DNA of 64,000 bases from assembly GCA_020725555.1 (NCBI GenBank), contig DYEU01000016.1, positions 1 through 64,000 on the forward strand, read 5' to 3'. Source of the DNA: Desulfatibacillum sp. Lineage in GTDB: Bacteria > Desulfobacterota > Desulfobacteria > Desulfobacterales > SpSt-501. Of the stretch, positions 30,654-40,723 are shown one piece after another. A program made the position numbers and the translations under genes. Positions within the stretch are counted from its first letter, which is position 1, and every line of letters begins with the position of its first letter. The notes under the pieces were generated by a model. The model saw only the letters and a list, made by a program, of their open reading frames with translations, did not search any database and was not told the DNA's origin.

Positions 30654-32297
30654 TCAGGCGGTCTGCGGCGGGGCCCCGCTTGCCTCCCGGGGCTCCCGCG
30701 GCAGGCGCACGCGGAAGGTGGAGCCCCGGCCCGGCTCGGAGCGGACCTCGATCCCCCCCCCGTGCCGCAGCACGGCCTGGCGGGCGAGAAAGAGCCCGAG
30801 CCCCGTGCCGGCCTTGCCCTTCGAGGAAAAGAAAAGCTCGAAGAGGCGGCCGCGGACCGCGTCGTCCATCCCCACCCCGTCGTCCTCGACCTCCAGAACG
30901 ACCTCGCGCGCATCGCCTGCGGCGCGGAAGCGGATCGTGTGCGGACCCCGCTCGGGGGCGGCCAGGCAGGCGTCCACGGCGTTGTCGAAGAGGTTCAGCA
31001 TCGCCGGCAGGAGGATCCCCTCGTCCACGGCGAACTCGCCCGCCTCGGGGGAGACCGCGGCGACGAGTTCGATCCCGTGGCGGCGGGCCTTGTGGGAGGC
31101 CACCCCCAAAAGCGCCTCGGCGAACTCGGCGACCGTCATGCGCCGCGCCTCGAGCGGCCGCTCCTTGGCGAAGGAGAGCACATCGAGCACCACGCGACGC
31201 ACCCGCTCGACCATCTCGGAAGCGACCTCGAGCCCCTCCGCCACCCGCTCCGGGCGGCCCTGGGCCAGCCCGGAGCGGGCGAGGTAGAGCCCCGCGTCGA
31301 GGCCGGTCAGGATGCCCTTCACGCCGTGGGAGACCGAGCTCACCATCAGGCCGAGCGCGGCGAGCCGCTCCTGGGTGGTGCGCAGCTGCTCGCGCAGGCG
31401 CGTGACCTCGGAGATGTCGAGCGCGAACTCGAGGACGAGCTCGACCTCGCCGGCGCGGTTGCGGATCGGCACGGTGTGCACGAGGGCCGGGAAGCGGGTG
31501 CCGTCGGCCGCCTCGATCGTCTCCTCGCTGCGCCGGCTCTGGCCCGATTCCACGGTGAGGGCCACGGGGCAGCGGTAGGGGTCGTCCCGGCGCTCGGGGT
31601 AGATCTCCCAGCTGCGCCGGCCGATGCGGTCGCCCAGGCGCGATTCGTAGAGGGGGTTCGCCGAGACGACGACGAGGTCGCGGTCGTGCACGGAGACGAA
31701 ACAGGGCAGGTCGTTGAAGAAGCGCACGCCCCCCTCGAAGTCCCCGGCCAGCCCGCGGAAGGCCGAGGAGAAGCCCTCGATCGCCTGATCGACGGCTGCC
31801 AGGCGCTCGCGCTCGACCAGGCGCGCGGCCTGCTTGCGCACCAGCCGCTTCAGGTTTTCGGTGTAGTCGCGGAGCTGGCGCCGCATCGCCAGCCGCTCGC
31901 GGGCGCGCTTGAGGGCGATCTCGAGCACCTCGTCCTGGATCGGCTTGGTGACGAAATCGGTCGCCTCGAGCTTGAGGCTCTGGATGGCGAGCTCCATGTC
32001 CCCGTGACCCGTGATCAGGATGACCTCGGTCTCGGGGCTCTCGGCCTTGATCGCGCGCAGCAGTTCGATCCCGTCCCGCCCGGGCATGCGGATGTCGGCA
32101 AGCACGATGGCCGGCCGCTCGCGGCGGAAGATCGCCAGGGCCTCCTCGCCGTCGGCGGCCGTGAGCACCTCGTAGCCGGCGTCGGCGAGGGTGAGGCCGA
32201 GGACCCGGCGGATGCCCTCCTCGTCGTCGGCGAGCAGCAGCCGCCGCTCGGAAGCGGGTTCGGCCGGCGGGGTTTCGCGCTCGGGGGGTTCGGCCAT
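30654..32297 (-). CDS. Receiver-PAS-histidine kinase fusion protein
   Basis: 547 residues from ATG 32297. A receiver domain (about residues 18-135, Asp in IVLADIRMPGRDG), a helical linker, a PAS domain (about 190-310, with FNDLPCFVSVHDRDLVVV and a CPVAL cysteine) and a kinase core with H-box SSVSHGVKGIL and ATPase motifs VEDDGVGMDD and GTGLGLFLARQAVLRHGG are present. It is cytoplasmic. The receiver-linker part is a near copy of the one at 27167-28327. It probably belongs to the same relay, fed by the small receiver proteins beside it. Confidence 0.92.
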   Translation of the reverse strand: MAEPPERETPPAEPASERRLLLADDEEGIRRVLGLTLADAGYEVLTAADGEEALAIFRRERPAIVLADIRMPGRDGIELLRAIKAESPETEVILITGHGDMELAIQSLKLEATDFVTKPIQDEVLEIALKRARERLAMRRQLRDYTENLKRLVRKQAARLVERERLAAVDQAIEGFSSAFRGLAGDFEGGVRFFNDLPCFVSVHDRDLVVVSANPLYESRLGDRIGRRSWEIYPERRDDPYRCPVALTVESGQSRRSEETIEAADGTRFPALVHTVPIRNRAGEVELVLEFALDISEVTRLREQLRTTQERLAALGLMVSSVSHGVKGILTGLDAGLYLARSGLAQGRPERVAEGLEVASEMVERVRRVVLDVLSFAKERPLEARRMTVAEFAEALLGVASHKARRHGIELVAAVSPEAGEFAVDEGILLPAMLNLFDNAVDACLAAPERGPHTIRFRAAGDAREVVLEVEDDGVGMDDAVRGRLFELFFSSKGKAGTGLGLFLARQAVLRHGGGIEVRSEPGRGSTFRVRLPREPREASGAPPQTA

Positions 32298-32310
32298 GAA
32301 CGGCTCCCGC

Positions 32311-32709
32311 CTACCGGGAAAGGAGGCGTTCGATCGTCCGCAGCAGCCGGTCGGGTTCGACCGGTTTTTCGAGGTAGTCGTCGGGCGGTGGAAGCGGCTC
32401 CGCAAGCCGCAGGTTCAGCATGCGCAGGTGATGGGCGAAGGGCTTCTCGCCGACCCCGGTCAGCACCACGACCGGGATGTCGCGCAGGCGGGGATCCTTC
32501 TTGAGCTCCTGGTAGAGGACGACCCCCCCCGCCTGCGGCATCATCACGTCCATGAGGATGAGGTCGGGGGGCGTCCGCCGGGCCTGATCCAGCGCCTCGC
32601 GGGCATTGCGCGCGCCGCTCGCCTCGTAGCCCGCCGTGCGGAGCACGGTGGCGAGGTAGATGCGCATGTCGAGTTCGTCGTCGACGAAGAGAACGCGCTT
32701 TTTCTCCAC
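32311..32709 (-). CDS. Stand-alone response-regulator receiver protein
   Basis: 132 residues from a GTG at 32709. Receiver motifs are LFVDDELDMR, phosphoacceptor Asp in LILMDVMMPQAGG, VVLTGVGEK and LEKPVEPD. A longer loop (residues about 90-112, LRLAEPLPPPDD) interrupts the usual helix 4 region. There is no DNA-binding output domain. It is 13 bases upstream of the receiver-PAS-kinase gene and 16 bases downstream of the universal stress protein gene. Confidence 0.88.
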   Translation of the reverse strand: MEKKRVLFVDDELDMRIYLATVLRTAGYEASGARNAREALDQARRTPPDLILMDVMMPQAGGVVLYQELKKDPRLRDIPVVVLTGVGEKPFAHHLRMLNLRLAEPLPPPDDYLEKPVEPDRLLRTIERLLSR

Positions 32710-32725
32710 GCCGCGCCGCCCGGGG

Positions 32726-33649
32726 TCAGAGGAGATCGGCCACCTTGTCGGGGTGATTCACGCTCGCCACGGGGCAGGAGGAGCGCAGGACCACCTCCTC
32801 GACCGTGCTGCCCAGCTCGGCCTCCTCGGGGTCGACCTCGCGGGTGTGGTGGGCCATCACGATCAGGTCCGCCTGCCGCGCGCGCGCGAACTTGAGGATC
32901 TCGACGTAGGGGATGCCCTCCCAGACCTCAACCGTGGTCTTCTCGTAGCCCCGCAGCTTCGGCAACAGGTGATGCTCGATGCGGCGGCGCGCCTCGAGGA
33001 GGCGCTGCTCGAGGACCGGCTGCCCGGCCGGGCGGGTCAGCCCCTCGGCGGTGATGTCGACCGCGTGGAAGAGGTGCAGGTTCGCCCCCACCTCGCGGGC
33101 GAGCTTGTAGCCCCAGAGCATGGCCGACTCCGAGGCCTTCGAGAAATCGGTGCCCACGACGATGTTGGAGAAGAGCTTCCAGCAGGTGGTGCAGGGCCGG
33201 TTCACGATGACCACCGGGCAGCGCGCCGCCTTGGCGACGCGCCGCAGCGTGCTCCCGGCCACCTGGCGGTGGCGCGCGGCGCCGACCTCCTCGTCGCGGC
33301 TGTGGGCGCCCATGAGGATCATGTCGACGTCTTCCTTGCGCGCCAGCCGCAGGATCTCCCGGTAGGGCTCCCCGACCGCGGTGACGATCTGCGCGTTGCT
33401 CTCCTCGAGGAAGGCGGCGTAGGTGGTCTTCAGCTCCTCGGTGACCCACTCGAGGTAGTCGGGGCTGGGTTGCTCCTTCTCGCCGGTACGCACGTCGATC
33501 ACCTGCAGCCCGAACCCGCGGCTGGGGATGCCGAGGACGTGCAGGATGATCAGCTTCGCCTCCCATTTCATCTCGAGATCGAAGGCGACCTTGGCCGCGT
33601 TGTCGCACACCGGGGATGCCGTCGTCGCAAAGAGCAGTTTCTTGAACAT
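32726..33649 (-). CDS. Universal stress protein, two tandem UspA domains
   Basis: 307 residues forming two UspA domains, about 1-152 and 160-307. Domain 1 has FATTASPVCDNAAKVAFDL, then MGAHSRDEEVG and the AGSTLRRVAKAARCPVVIV nucleotide-loop region. Domain 2 has VVGTDFSKASESAMLWG, MAHHTRE and LGSTVEEVVLRSSCPV. The family binds ATP or AMP and responds to stress. CTTCW near the domain boundary is a cysteine pair. It lies between the hmc genes and the two-component genes, all in one direction. Confidence 0.92.
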   Translation of the reverse strand: MFKKLLFATTASPVCDNAAKVAFDLEMKWEAKLIILHVLGIPSRGFGLQVIDVRTGEKEQPSPDYLEWVTEELKTTYAAFLEESNAQIVTAVGEPYREILRLARKEDVDMILMGAHSRDEEVGAARHRQVAGSTLRRVAKAARCPVVIVNRPCTTCWKLFSNIVVGTDFSKASESAMLWGYKLAREVGANLHLFHAVDITAEGLTRPAGQPVLEQRLLEARRRIEHHLLPKLRGYEKTTVEVWEGIPYVEILKFARARQADLIVMAHHTREVDPEEAELGSTVEEVVLRSSCPVASVNHPDKVADLL

Positions 33650-33652
33650 GGC

Positions 33653-34189
33653 TCATCTCCTCAGCGCGCACTCTTTGGGGCTGCGGTGAAAGCTGAGCTG
33701 CCAGACGATCCCCTCGATGAACTCGAAGAGGTTGAAGACGGTGTCGAACTCGAGGACATCGACGCGGTCGCCGAAGACGACGTGCTTGAGCTTGCCGATC
33801 TGCAGGGGAAGGTCGAGGAGCTGCTCCAGAGGGAGGGAGCGGACCTCGCAGGTCGCCTCCCCCTCGCGGCCGCAGAGGGTGTGGTAGATCTCCAGCCGCG
33901 GCTCGCCGGGAAACCCGCTCATCTCGACGGTCTTGTAGAATTCGAGGCGGCCGATCCCCGGCGCGGTGCACTCGCCGGCGGGGCAGGCACGGTAGAGCTC
34001 CAGGCACTCGGGCAGGAAGACGTTCAGGCGGGCGAAGTCGGGGTAGCGCTCGATCATGCGGAAGAAGCTCCGCAGGGTGAACCCGGGGTCGAGCACGACC
34101 CGGCTGCCGAGGTGCCGCAGCGGCTCGTCGGCGACCGGCCGGCTGTCCCGGAACAACCCCCCGTCGGGGGCGATGCGCACGGTGTCCAT
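33653..34189 (-). CDS. Conserved protein of unknown function linked to hmc
   Basis: 178 residues, no signal peptide and no membrane helix. I recognise no domain. Visible features are a central run of cysteines (ECLELYRACPAGECTAPG and later LCGREGEATCEV), which could bind metal, and a C-terminal hydrophobic helix LFEFIEGIVWQLSF. It is 5 bases after hmcF and 3 bases before the stress-protein gene, so it is surely co-transcribed with the Hmc complex. It may be an accessory or regulatory factor; that is inference. Confidence 0.8.
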   Translation of the reverse strand: MDTVRIAPDGGLFRDSRPVADEPLRHLGSRVVLDPGFTLRSFFRMIERYPDFARLNVFLPECLELYRACPAGECTAPGIGRLEFYKTVEMSGFPGEPRLEIYHTLCGREGEATCEVRSLPLEQLLDLPLQIGKLKHVVFGDRVDVLEFDTVFNLFEFIEGIVWQLSFHRSPKECALRR

Positions 34190-34194
34190 GGGGT

Positions 34195-35580
34195 TCACTC
34201 CTCCGCCGGCCGGAGGTGCTCGGGCACCTCGATCATGTTGATCAACAGGGGCTTGAGAAAGCTCCAGCGGATGCCGATGCGGTAGATCTCCTCGAGATCC
34301 CGGATCGCGTCCCAGCAGTTGTGGCACGGGGCGACCACGAGCTTTGCGCCGGTGGCGAGGATCTGGTCGCGCTTCACCTTGAGCCCCACGTTGCGCTGCT
34401 CGCGGTAGCGGCCGATGCCGTTCAGCCCGCCCCCGCCGCCGCAGCAGAAGTTGTGCTCGCGGCTCGGGCCCATCTCGCGGAAGTCCTCGGCGATCTGGCT
34501 CATGATGTAGCGCGCGGCCTCGGCGAGCCCGCCGTTGCGGATGTAGTTGCAGGAGTCCTGGTAGGTGACCGGCTCCTTGATCTTCTTCTTGGGGTCGATC
34601 TTGAGCTTCCCGGTGCGCAGCGCCTCGGCCACCCATTCCACGTAGTGCAGCGTCTCGACGGGGGTCTTCCCGGTGGGCAGCCCCGCCCAGTAGGGGCCCT
34701 CGATCACGGTCGCGCGGTAGGCGTGCCCGCACTCGGTGACCACCATGCGCTTGGGCTTGAGCCGGGCCATGGCGTCGTAGACGCTCTGCACCTGCTGGCG
34801 GCAGCCTTCCCAGTCGCCGGCGAACATGGCGAGGCTCGTCTCTTCCCAGCCCTCGCTGGGGACCGTCCAGTTCTCCCCGGCGACGTGGAAGAGGATCGCG
34901 GCCTGGGCGATGTCCTCGGGGTAGTGCTTGGGCTCGCGCGCGTTCACCGTGTAGAGGATGTCGGCGTTTTCCTTGTCGATCGGGATCTCGAGCCCCGGCC
35001 ACTCCTCGGCCGTCTCCTCGGCCATCCACTGGCAGGTGTCGACCCAGTCCTCGGTCGTGACATCCATCTGCGCGCGGAAGACGCGGTGCATGCCGGAGCC
35101 GATCTTCATCTCCCAGGGGGTGAAGCCCTGGGAGAAGAGCAGCCCGCGCGTGTAGCTCGCCATGACCCCGGTGTCGATCCCGAGCGGGCAGTAGATCGCG
35201 CAACGGTTGCAGCAGGTGCACTTGGCGAACACCGTGTCCATCGTGTGCTGCATGAAGGCGTTGTCCACCCGTCCCTTGCGGCGGATGATCTCGCCCAGCG
35301 TGCTCTGGATCTTGTAGGCCGGCACCTGGGTGGGGTCCTTGTGGTTGGCCAGGTAGTAGAAGCAGCTCTCGGCGCACAGGCCGCAGTGCGTGCAGATCTC
35401 GAGCCAAGTGCGGATGCGCGACTTGCAGGTGCGCTGGACGAGGTCCCAGAGGGCCTTGTCGTCCACTTCGAGGCGGTTCATCTCCTCGTAGTATTGCTTT
35501 CCGCCCTTGTCGGCGAGCAGCGCCTGGAGCTGCTCGAGTGTCGTCACGGGCTGTCGGTTGCAGAGTTTTCCCTCGGGCAT
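34195..35580 (-). CDS. hmcF: HmcF-like iron-sulfur protein, HdrD-type with CCG domains
   Basis: 461 residues from ATG 35580 (a TTG at 35595 has its ribosome site too close). Two 4Fe-4S motifs, [11 protein letters not shown] (about 63-73) and [12 protein letters not shown] (about 120-131), precede two CCG modules, the second with [12 protein letters not shown] (about 378-389) and [10 protein letters not shown] (about 419-428). This is the cytoplasmic HdrD-like subunit of the high-molecular-mass cytochrome complex and a clear paralogue of the TmcB-like protein at 25025. The electron acceptor is unknown. Confidence 0.9.
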   Translation of the reverse strand: MPEGKLCNRQPVTTLEQLQALLADKGGKQYYEEMNRLEVDDKALWDLVQRTCKSRIRTWLEICTHCGLCAESCFYYLANHKDPTQVPAYKIQSTLGEIIRRKGRVDNAFMQHTMDTVFAKCTCCNRCAIYCPLGIDTGVMASYTRGLLFSQGFTPWEMKIGSGMHRVFRAQMDVTTEDWVDTCQWMAEETAEEWPGLEIPIDKENADILYTVNAREPKHYPEDIAQAAILFHVAGENWTVPSEGWEETSLAMFAGDWEGCRQQVQSVYDAMARLKPKRMVVTECGHAYRATVIEGPYWAGLPTGKTPVETLHYVEWVAEALRTGKLKIDPKKKIKEPVTYQDSCNYIRNGGLAEAARYIMSQIAEDFREMGPSREHNFCCGGGGGLNGIGRYREQRNVGLKVKRDQILATGAKLVVAPCHNCWDAIRDLEEIYRIGIRWSFLKPLLINMIEVPEHLRPAEE

Positions 35581-35626
35581 GATGGCTCTTTCCAACCTCC
35601 GTTCGCCGGGCGGGCGCGCCGCGGGC

Positions 35627-36304
35627 CTACCACTGCAGGCCGCGGCTTTTCATGCCGCCCCGCTTGATGCCGAAGTCCATCCCGATCTGGGCGCGGGTCG
35701 CAAAGAAGAGCACGAAATGAGACAGCTTCGTGAGCGGGATCGCGACGAGGAAGAGCTCCCCGCAGAGGACGTGCACGATGAGCCAGAACTCGCTTTGCGC
35801 GTAGGCGTAGCGGGCGATCAGGCCGCTCAAAAACGGCGCGGCGGCCACGCCGATCAGCGCGTAATCGTAAGCGCTCGTGATCAACCGCACCTCCGGAAGC
35901 GCGATCCGGCGCAGCACGAGCAGCGCGGCCGAGACGAGGACGGCGATGGTCAGCGTGTCGGCGAGCCAGCCCGGCATGGACCCCAGGCGGAACCCCCAGC
36001 GCTCCTCGAGGAGGATGTTGTGGGCGAGCAGGAAAAGGGGGGTGAAGATCAGCCCCACGTGCAGGGTGAAGACGAGCAGCGTGAACCCCGGGTTGTTGCG
36101 CCAGCTGTGGGTCCCGAAGGGGATCAGCCAGAAGAGGATCGAGCGCAGGGCGCCCCGCGCCCCGTGGGCGGCGTGGGCCCCGTAGGCCACGCGGTCGAGC
36201 TTCCAGTCGAGGCCGCGGACGTAGCGCACGAGGCGCACGAAGTTGCCGAGGAAAAAGACGGCGAAGGCCAGCCAGGCCAGCGGTCCGGTCACGAATTCGT
36301 ACAT
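35627..36304 (-). CDS. hmcE: HmcE-like membrane cytochrome b subunit
   Basis: 225 residues, about five transmembrane helices. Candidate haem-ligand histidines lie in [20 protein letters not shown] and [17 protein letters not shown]. It closely parallels the TmcC-like protein (same FTPLFLLAH-type segment and charged C-terminus), as expected for the quinone-reactive subunit of Hmc. It lies between hmcD and hmcF in the standard Hmc order. Confidence 0.87.
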   Translation of the reverse strand: MYEFVTGPLAWLAFAVFFLGNFVRLVRYVRGLDWKLDRVAYGAHAAHGARGALRSILFWLIPFGTHSWRNNPGFTLLVFTLHVGLIFTPLFLLAHNILLEERWGFRLGSMPGWLADTLTIAVLVSAALLVLRRIALPEVRLITSAYDYALIGVAAAPFLSGLIARYAYAQSEFWLIVHVLCGELFLVAIPLTKLSHFVLFFATRAQIGMDFGIKRGGMKSRGLQW

Positions 36305-36343
36305 GGACGGTCCCCTCCGAAGGCGCGCGCCGCATCGCCCCTG

Positions 36344-36532
36344 TCAATGCGCTCCATGCCCCCCCTCCCCGGGGCCGGGCCGGTCGGCCCCCAGGTGGTC
36401 CCGGTCGTCGTCCCGCTCGCTCAGGAAACGCCAGAAGAAGACGAAGGCGCAGAGGGCCGCGGCGATCAGGATGTAGGTGATGCTCTCCGTGCGGAGCATG
36501 AACTCGTGCAGGCTGTGGACCGGTCCGCCCAT
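36344..36532 (-). CDS. hmcD: HmcD-like small membrane protein
   Basis: 62 residues with one transmembrane helix (ITYILIAAALCAFVFFWRFL, about residues 18-37) and a charged, His/Asp-rich C-terminal tail. Size, topology and position between the NrfD-like hmcC and cytochrome b hmcE match HmcD of Desulfovibrio. It is probably a structural subunit. Confidence 0.8.
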   Translation of the reverse strand: MGGPVHSLHEFMLRTESITYILIAAALCAFVFFWRFLSERDDDRDHLGADRPGPGEGGHGAH

Positions 36533-36587
36533 GAAGGCCCTTTCCTTTCGCCGCCTCCCGTCCCCCCCGACTCGGCCGGCCGCGGGC

Positions 36588-37757
36588 TCAGTGCGGCTCG
36601 TAATCCGGGTGCGCGTAGAGGATCGGCATGTGGCTCACGATGAACTTGTAGGCGAGAACGCCGATCGTCACGATGAACAGCGAGATCCCGATCTCCATCC
36701 AGTGCGGGAAATACCGCTCGCTCGAGGGCAGGTGGTAGTTGAAGGCGATCAGGCCGACGTTGAAGCGGTTGATCACGATCCCGAGAACCGCCCAGGCGGC
36801 CGTGAAACGGACGATCCGAAGGTTTTTCTCCCGCGCCCCGATCGCGAAGAAGAAGCAGGGCAGCAGGACAAAGCCGATCACCTCGACCAGGAACCAGGCG
36901 CCGTAGCCGCTCGCCAGGTGGTGCCAGGCGTCGGCCTGGGCCACCCCCACGACCTTGAGGACGAAGTAGCCGCCGAGCACCCAGGAGGCCGCCTTGGCGA
37001 AGCCCAGCGCCACCCCGTCCGCCTCGCGGCGGTGGGCCTCGTCCATCTTGTGGTGGAAGTAGCGGTGGGCGAGCGCGCCTTCGAAGATCACCATCGAGAG
37101 GCCGGCCACGATGCTCGAGACGAAGAAGAAGAGCGCGAGGTAGGGCGAGTACCACAGGGGGTGGAGCTTCGAGGGGGCGATGAGGAAAAGCGCCCCGAGC
37201 GAAGACTGGTGCAGCGTCGAGAGCACCACCCCGAAGATCGTGAGCACGAGCGTCAGCCGCACGACGAGGTTCCTCGCCCGCTTGAGGCCGAGCCACTCCA
37301 GCGCGGCCGGGGTCCACTCGATGAAGAGCACCGTGAGGTAGAGGGCGACACAGGCCGCCACCTCGAAGAGCAGCGAGGTCGTGCCCTGCTGGACGATGAA
37401 GGGGTAGGGCAGCCGCCACGGGCGGCCGACGTCGTAGTGGAGTGCCAGCACGACGAGGGCGTAGCCGAGGAACCCGGTGAGGATCGCGGGCCGCACCGCG
37501 GTGTGGAAGCGCTTGAGGCCGAAGAGGTAACAGGCGGCCGAGGTCACGTAGCCGCCGGCCGCGAGCGCGACCCCGACGAGGAGATCGAAGCCGATCCAGA
37601 TCCCCCAGGGGTTGTAGTCGGAGAGGTTCGTCGTGGCCGCCAGCCCCTTCGTGAAGCGGAGCACGGTGATCCCCAGGCCGACGACGACGACGATCGCCGC
37701 CACGATGTTGAACGGCGTCCAGCGCGGCCGCTCCAGGGTGACTTTGGGGAATTGCAT
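36588..37757 (-). CDS. hmcC: HmcC-like NrfD/PsrC-family membrane subunit
   Basis: 389 residues with about ten transmembrane helices. It belongs to the NrfD family, seen in the spaced acidic and aromatic helix signatures VQQGTTSLLFEVAACVALYL, SSLGALFLIAPSKLHPLWYS and FFFVSSIVAGLSMVIFEGAL. It binds menaquinone and takes electrons from the HmcB iron-sulfur subunit. AGGAGAAG precedes the ATG at 37757. It lies 12 bases after hmcB. Confidence 0.92.
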   Translation of the reverse strand: MQFPKVTLERPRWTPFNIVAAIVVVVGLGITVLRFTKGLAATTNLSDYNPWGIWIGFDLLVGVALAAGGYVTSAACYLFGLKRFHTAVRPAILTGFLGYALVVLALHYDVGRPWRLPYPFIVQQGTTSLLFEVAACVALYLTVLFIEWTPAALEWLGLKRARNLVVRLTLVLTIFGVVLSTLHQSSLGALFLIAPSKLHPLWYSPYLALFFFVSSIVAGLSMVIFEGALAHRYFHHKMDEAHRREADGVALGFAKAASWVLGGYFVLKVVGVAQADAWHHLASGYGAWFLVEVIGFVLLPCFFFAIGAREKNLRIVRFTAAWAVLGIVINRFNVGLIAFNYHLPSSERYFPHWMEIGISLFIVTIGVLAYKFIVSHMPILYAHPDYEPH

Positions 37758-37769
37758 CGTCGCTTCTCC

Positions 37770-38864
37770 TCAGGCGGGCTTCGTCGCCCCGGGGGTTCCG
37801 GGGGTAGGCCCGGCGGGGGCCTCGCCCCGGGCGCGGGCCGCCTCCTCGAGCGCCTTCTTCACCTCGCGCTCGATGGCCGCCTTCTTGTCTTTTTCCGCCT
37901 TGGCGAGCGCCTCGGCGAGCTTTTTCTTCGCCTCGGCCTCGGCGCGGGCGACTGCCGCGGCCACGGCCGCCTCCCGCTCCTCGCGCGCGATCCGGTCGCG
38001 GCGCCGGTTGATGGCGTAAATCCCCGTGAGCAGCACCGGCCACATTGCCGCCACCACGGGGACGACGCCGAGGGCGCCTTTGGTCAGCTCGGGGGCCGGG
38101 GTCGTCCCCAGGTCCTCGCGCATCCCGATCGCCGCGAAGGGAACCCCGGAGATCGTCAGCCAGGCCGTGCCCCCCATCTCGAACTCGCCGTAGATGTGGT
38201 CGAGGTAGCGGCCGGGGAACTGGGCCATGCGCTCCCGCGCGATGCGCAGCAGATCGCGCCGGCGGCCGAAGGTGAGCGCCTCGGACGGGCAGGCCTCGAC
38301 GCAGCCCGGCAACAGCCCCTGCACGAGCCGCGGGTGGCAGAAGGTGCACTTCATCACCCGCGGGGTGAGGGCCTTGTCGTACTCGTAGGTGGGGATCTCG
38401 AAGGGGCAGGCGATCATGCAGTAGCGGCAACCGACACAGACCGACTCGTCGTAGGTGACCGCGCCGTCGGGGTTCTTCGTGAAGGCGCGCACGAAGCAGG
38501 CCGAGGCGCAGGCCGGCTCCAGGCAGTGGTTGCACTGGATCTTGCGGTAGAGCGGGCCCTTTGCGCCGGGGATCCCCTCGTAGCGGTTGACCACGGTGTA
38601 CGTGCGGGCGTCGGTGCGGCGGGTTTTCTGCAGCACCCCGAGGTCCTGGAAGGGCCGCTCCGGCGGGGGAAGCTCGTTCACCCGGTTGCAGGCCTCTTCG
38701 CACTTGCGGCAGCCGATGCAGCGCGTGACGTCGAAGAGCACCCCCAGTGCGTCGGGGTGGCCGCCGCTTGGCGGGAGGGCGGCGGCGTGCGCCCTGCCCC
38801 CGGCGGCGAGGCCCGCCCCCGCGGCGCCCATCCAGCCGAGAAATCGTCTTCGCGAAATCGACAT
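37770..38864 (-). CDS. hmcB: HmcB-like four-cluster iron-sulfur subunit, Tat exported
   Basis: 364 residues. A twin-arginine signal, [17 protein letters not shown], opens the protein. Four cysteine groups follow: [36 protein letters not shown] and CTFC plus CVEACP. A single transmembrane helix ([20 protein letters not shown]) comes after the clusters, and then a long Ala/Glu/Lys-rich coil. This is the periplasmic electron-transfer subunit linking cytochrome HmcA to HmcC. The charged coil of about 100 residues at the C-terminus should lie in the cytoplasm. Confidence 0.92.
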   Translation of the reverse strand: MSISRRRFLGWMGAAGAGLAAGGRAHAAALPPSGGHPDALGVLFDVTRCIGCRKCEEACNRVNELPPPERPFQDLGVLQKTRRTDARTYTVVNRYEGIPGAKGPLYRKIQCNHCLEPACASACFVRAFTKNPDGAVTYDESVCVGCRYCMIACPFEIPTYEYDKALTPRVMKCTFCHPRLVQGLLPGCVEACPSEALTFGRRRDLLRIARERMAQFPGRYLDHIYGEFEMGGTAWLTISGVPFAAIGMREDLGTTPAPELTKGALGVVPVVAAMWPVLLTGIYAINRRRDRIAREEREAAVAAAVARAEAEAKKKLAEALAKAEKDKKAAIEREVKKALEEAARARGEAPAGPTPGTPGATKPA

Positions 38865-38908
38865 GACGCGGTCCTCGTGCGCGGAAGCCGGCAACGGGCC
38901 TCGCGCGC

Positions 38909-40498
38909 TCAGCGCTTTTCCTTGTGGCAGCCGGTGCAGTCGGTGGCGACCGGCTTCTCGATCCCCATGTGGCGGTGGCATTCCATGCACTGCAGGTGGT
39001 AGGCCGCCTGCAGCCCCGGACGGCCCGGGTGGCGCGGGTCGAAGGGCTGCGCGTGGCAGCTGGCGCAGGCAGGCGGTTTTTTCGCAACCGGGCTGTGGTG
39101 GTGGCAGCCCTGGCAGAGCGTCCCCGGATCGCGGTGGAAGGCGGCGGCGAGCCGGCTCTCCGCGGCGCCCTTGGCGAGCGCCTTCACGATGCGCCGGTGG
39201 GGCAGCTTCGCCCCTTCGTAGGTGCGGCTGAGGACCTTGATCTCGACGTTCTCCGGGATCTCCTCGTCGGCGTAGGTCGCCCGCACCGGGCTCCGCGCCT
39301 CGAGCAGCCGCCGCGCCACGGCCTGGCGGTCGGCGCCCTTCTCCAGGCCTTCCGGCCGGGGCACATGGCAGCTCGCGCAGCCGGCGACATCCGGCGGGTC
39401 CTTGACCGGGATCGCGGCATGGCAGCCGGCGCAGGCGGGCTTCGCCTTGACGGCGTTGTGGCAGCCGATGCAGCTCGCCTCGGCCGTGCCCCGGTGCATG
39501 GCGGTCTGCAGGGTGACGAACTTGCCTTCCTTGGCCCCCTCCAGGGGGTGGCAGGAGGCGCAGGACGCCATCGTTGCGTGGTGGCAGGCGCGGCAGGTGT
39601 CGACGTAGGCCTCGTGCCCGATGTGGTTGAAGGCGACCACGGCCACGCGCTCGGCGGGGTCGATCGGCGGTGCGCCACGGCGCGCGGCCTTGACCAGGGT
39701 CTGGTCGGGCTGGCCGCGAAGCAACCGCGGCACCTCCTTCACCTTCTCCACCTTCGCCTGAAACGCCGGGTCGTGGCAGCCCGAGCAGTAGATCGGCCCC
39801 GATTCCTCCTTGCGGGCGATCCGCTTGCGGTGGCAGTCGATGCACTGCTCGTGGGCGGCCTGCCGGAGCGTGCGCACCTTCTCGACCGGCTCCTCGCGGT
39901 GGCAGCTGCGGCAGTTGTTCTCGTTTCCCTTCACGTAGACCAGTTTCTGGGTCGCCGGGTCGCGCTCGTGGTGGCAGACCTCGCAGCGGTTCTCCTGGGC
40001 CTTCACGTGGCGGTAGTGGAGCGACCGGTCCATCCCGATGTCGCGCCAGGAGGAGGCGACGGGCCGTTCCTGGTGACAGCCGGCGCAGGAAACGGGCCCC
40101 GAGGGCTCGCCGCGGGCGGCGGTCTCGCGGTGGCAGCCGGTGCAATGCGTGTGGTAGACCGCCATGGTCTGCTCGCGGGAGACGTCCTCGAGCCGCTTGA
40201 ACTTCGTGGAGAGGGCCTTTTCGGCAGGAAGATGGCAGGCGAGGCAGTCCAGGTTCCGGGGGGCGAGCGCCCGGGTGTGCTTTTCGTGGAGGTAGGTCAC
40301 GGCCGGCCGCTCGAGCTTGCCGAAGCGCCGCAGGCCGTCGATCCGGATGATGTCGGCCCGCGGCCGGCCCGGCTCGGGCTCCGGGGGAGGCGGCGGGGCG
40401 GCGCCCTGAACCCCGAGGAGAAAGGCCGAAAGCACGAGAATCCCTGCGGCAACGGGCAGGAGGCGCAACAACGCTCGATCGTTCCGTGGGGCGGTCAT
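38909..40498 (-). CDS. hmcA: HmcA-like high-molecular-mass 16-haem cytochrome c
   Basis: 529 residues. An N-terminal hydrophobic segment ([20 protein letters not shown]) is the signal peptide or anchor. I count exactly 16 CxxCH motifs, starting with CLACH near residue 85 and ending CTGCH close to the C-terminus, the same number as HmcA of Desulfovibrio vulgaris. Numerous additional histidines supply distal ligands. It accepts electrons from periplasmic cytochrome c3 and passes them to HmcB. It is the first gene of the hmc operon, with a good promoter match about 225 bases upstream. Confidence 0.95.
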   Translation of the reverse strand: MTAPRNDRALLRLLPVAAGILVLSAFLLGVQGAAPPPPPEPEPGRPRADIIRIDGLRRFGKLERPAVTYLHEKHTRALAPRNLDCLACHLPAEKALSTKFKRLEDVSREQTMAVYHTHCTGCHRETAARGEPSGPVSCAGCHQERPVASSWRDIGMDRSLHYRHVKAQENRCEVCHHERDPATQKLVYVKGNENNCRSCHREEPVEKVRTLRQAAHEQCIDCHRKRIARKEESGPIYCSGCHDPAFQAKVEKVKEVPRLLRGQPDQTLVKAARRGAPPIDPAERVAVVAFNHIGHEAYVDTCRACHHATMASCASCHPLEGAKEGKFVTLQTAMHRGTAEASCIGCHNAVKAKPACAGCHAAIPVKDPPDVAGCASCHVPRPEGLEKGADRQAVARRLLEARSPVRATYADEEIPENVEIKVLSRTYEGAKLPHRRIVKALAKGAAESRLAAAFHRDPGTLCQGCHHHSPVAKKPPACASCHAQPFDPRHPGRPGLQAAYHLQCMECHRHMGIEKPVATDCTGCHKEKR

Positions 40499-40723
40499 GA
40501 GGGGTCTTCTCCCGCGGCGCGGGCGAACCCGGCCGTCGTTTTCCGTCGCCGCCGGGGAACCTCGCTTGAGCCGGCGAGCCGGAACTCGTCACCCGCCTCT
40601 CGGAGCCTTCTTTCCCGCCCGGGGCCGGGCAGCACACGGCAGCGGCCCGGCCGGCCGCAACAGGGGAAACGAGGGGTTGCCATGCCAGGGAACAAAACGG
40701 CTCCGAGGGAAATCAAGCTTGAG

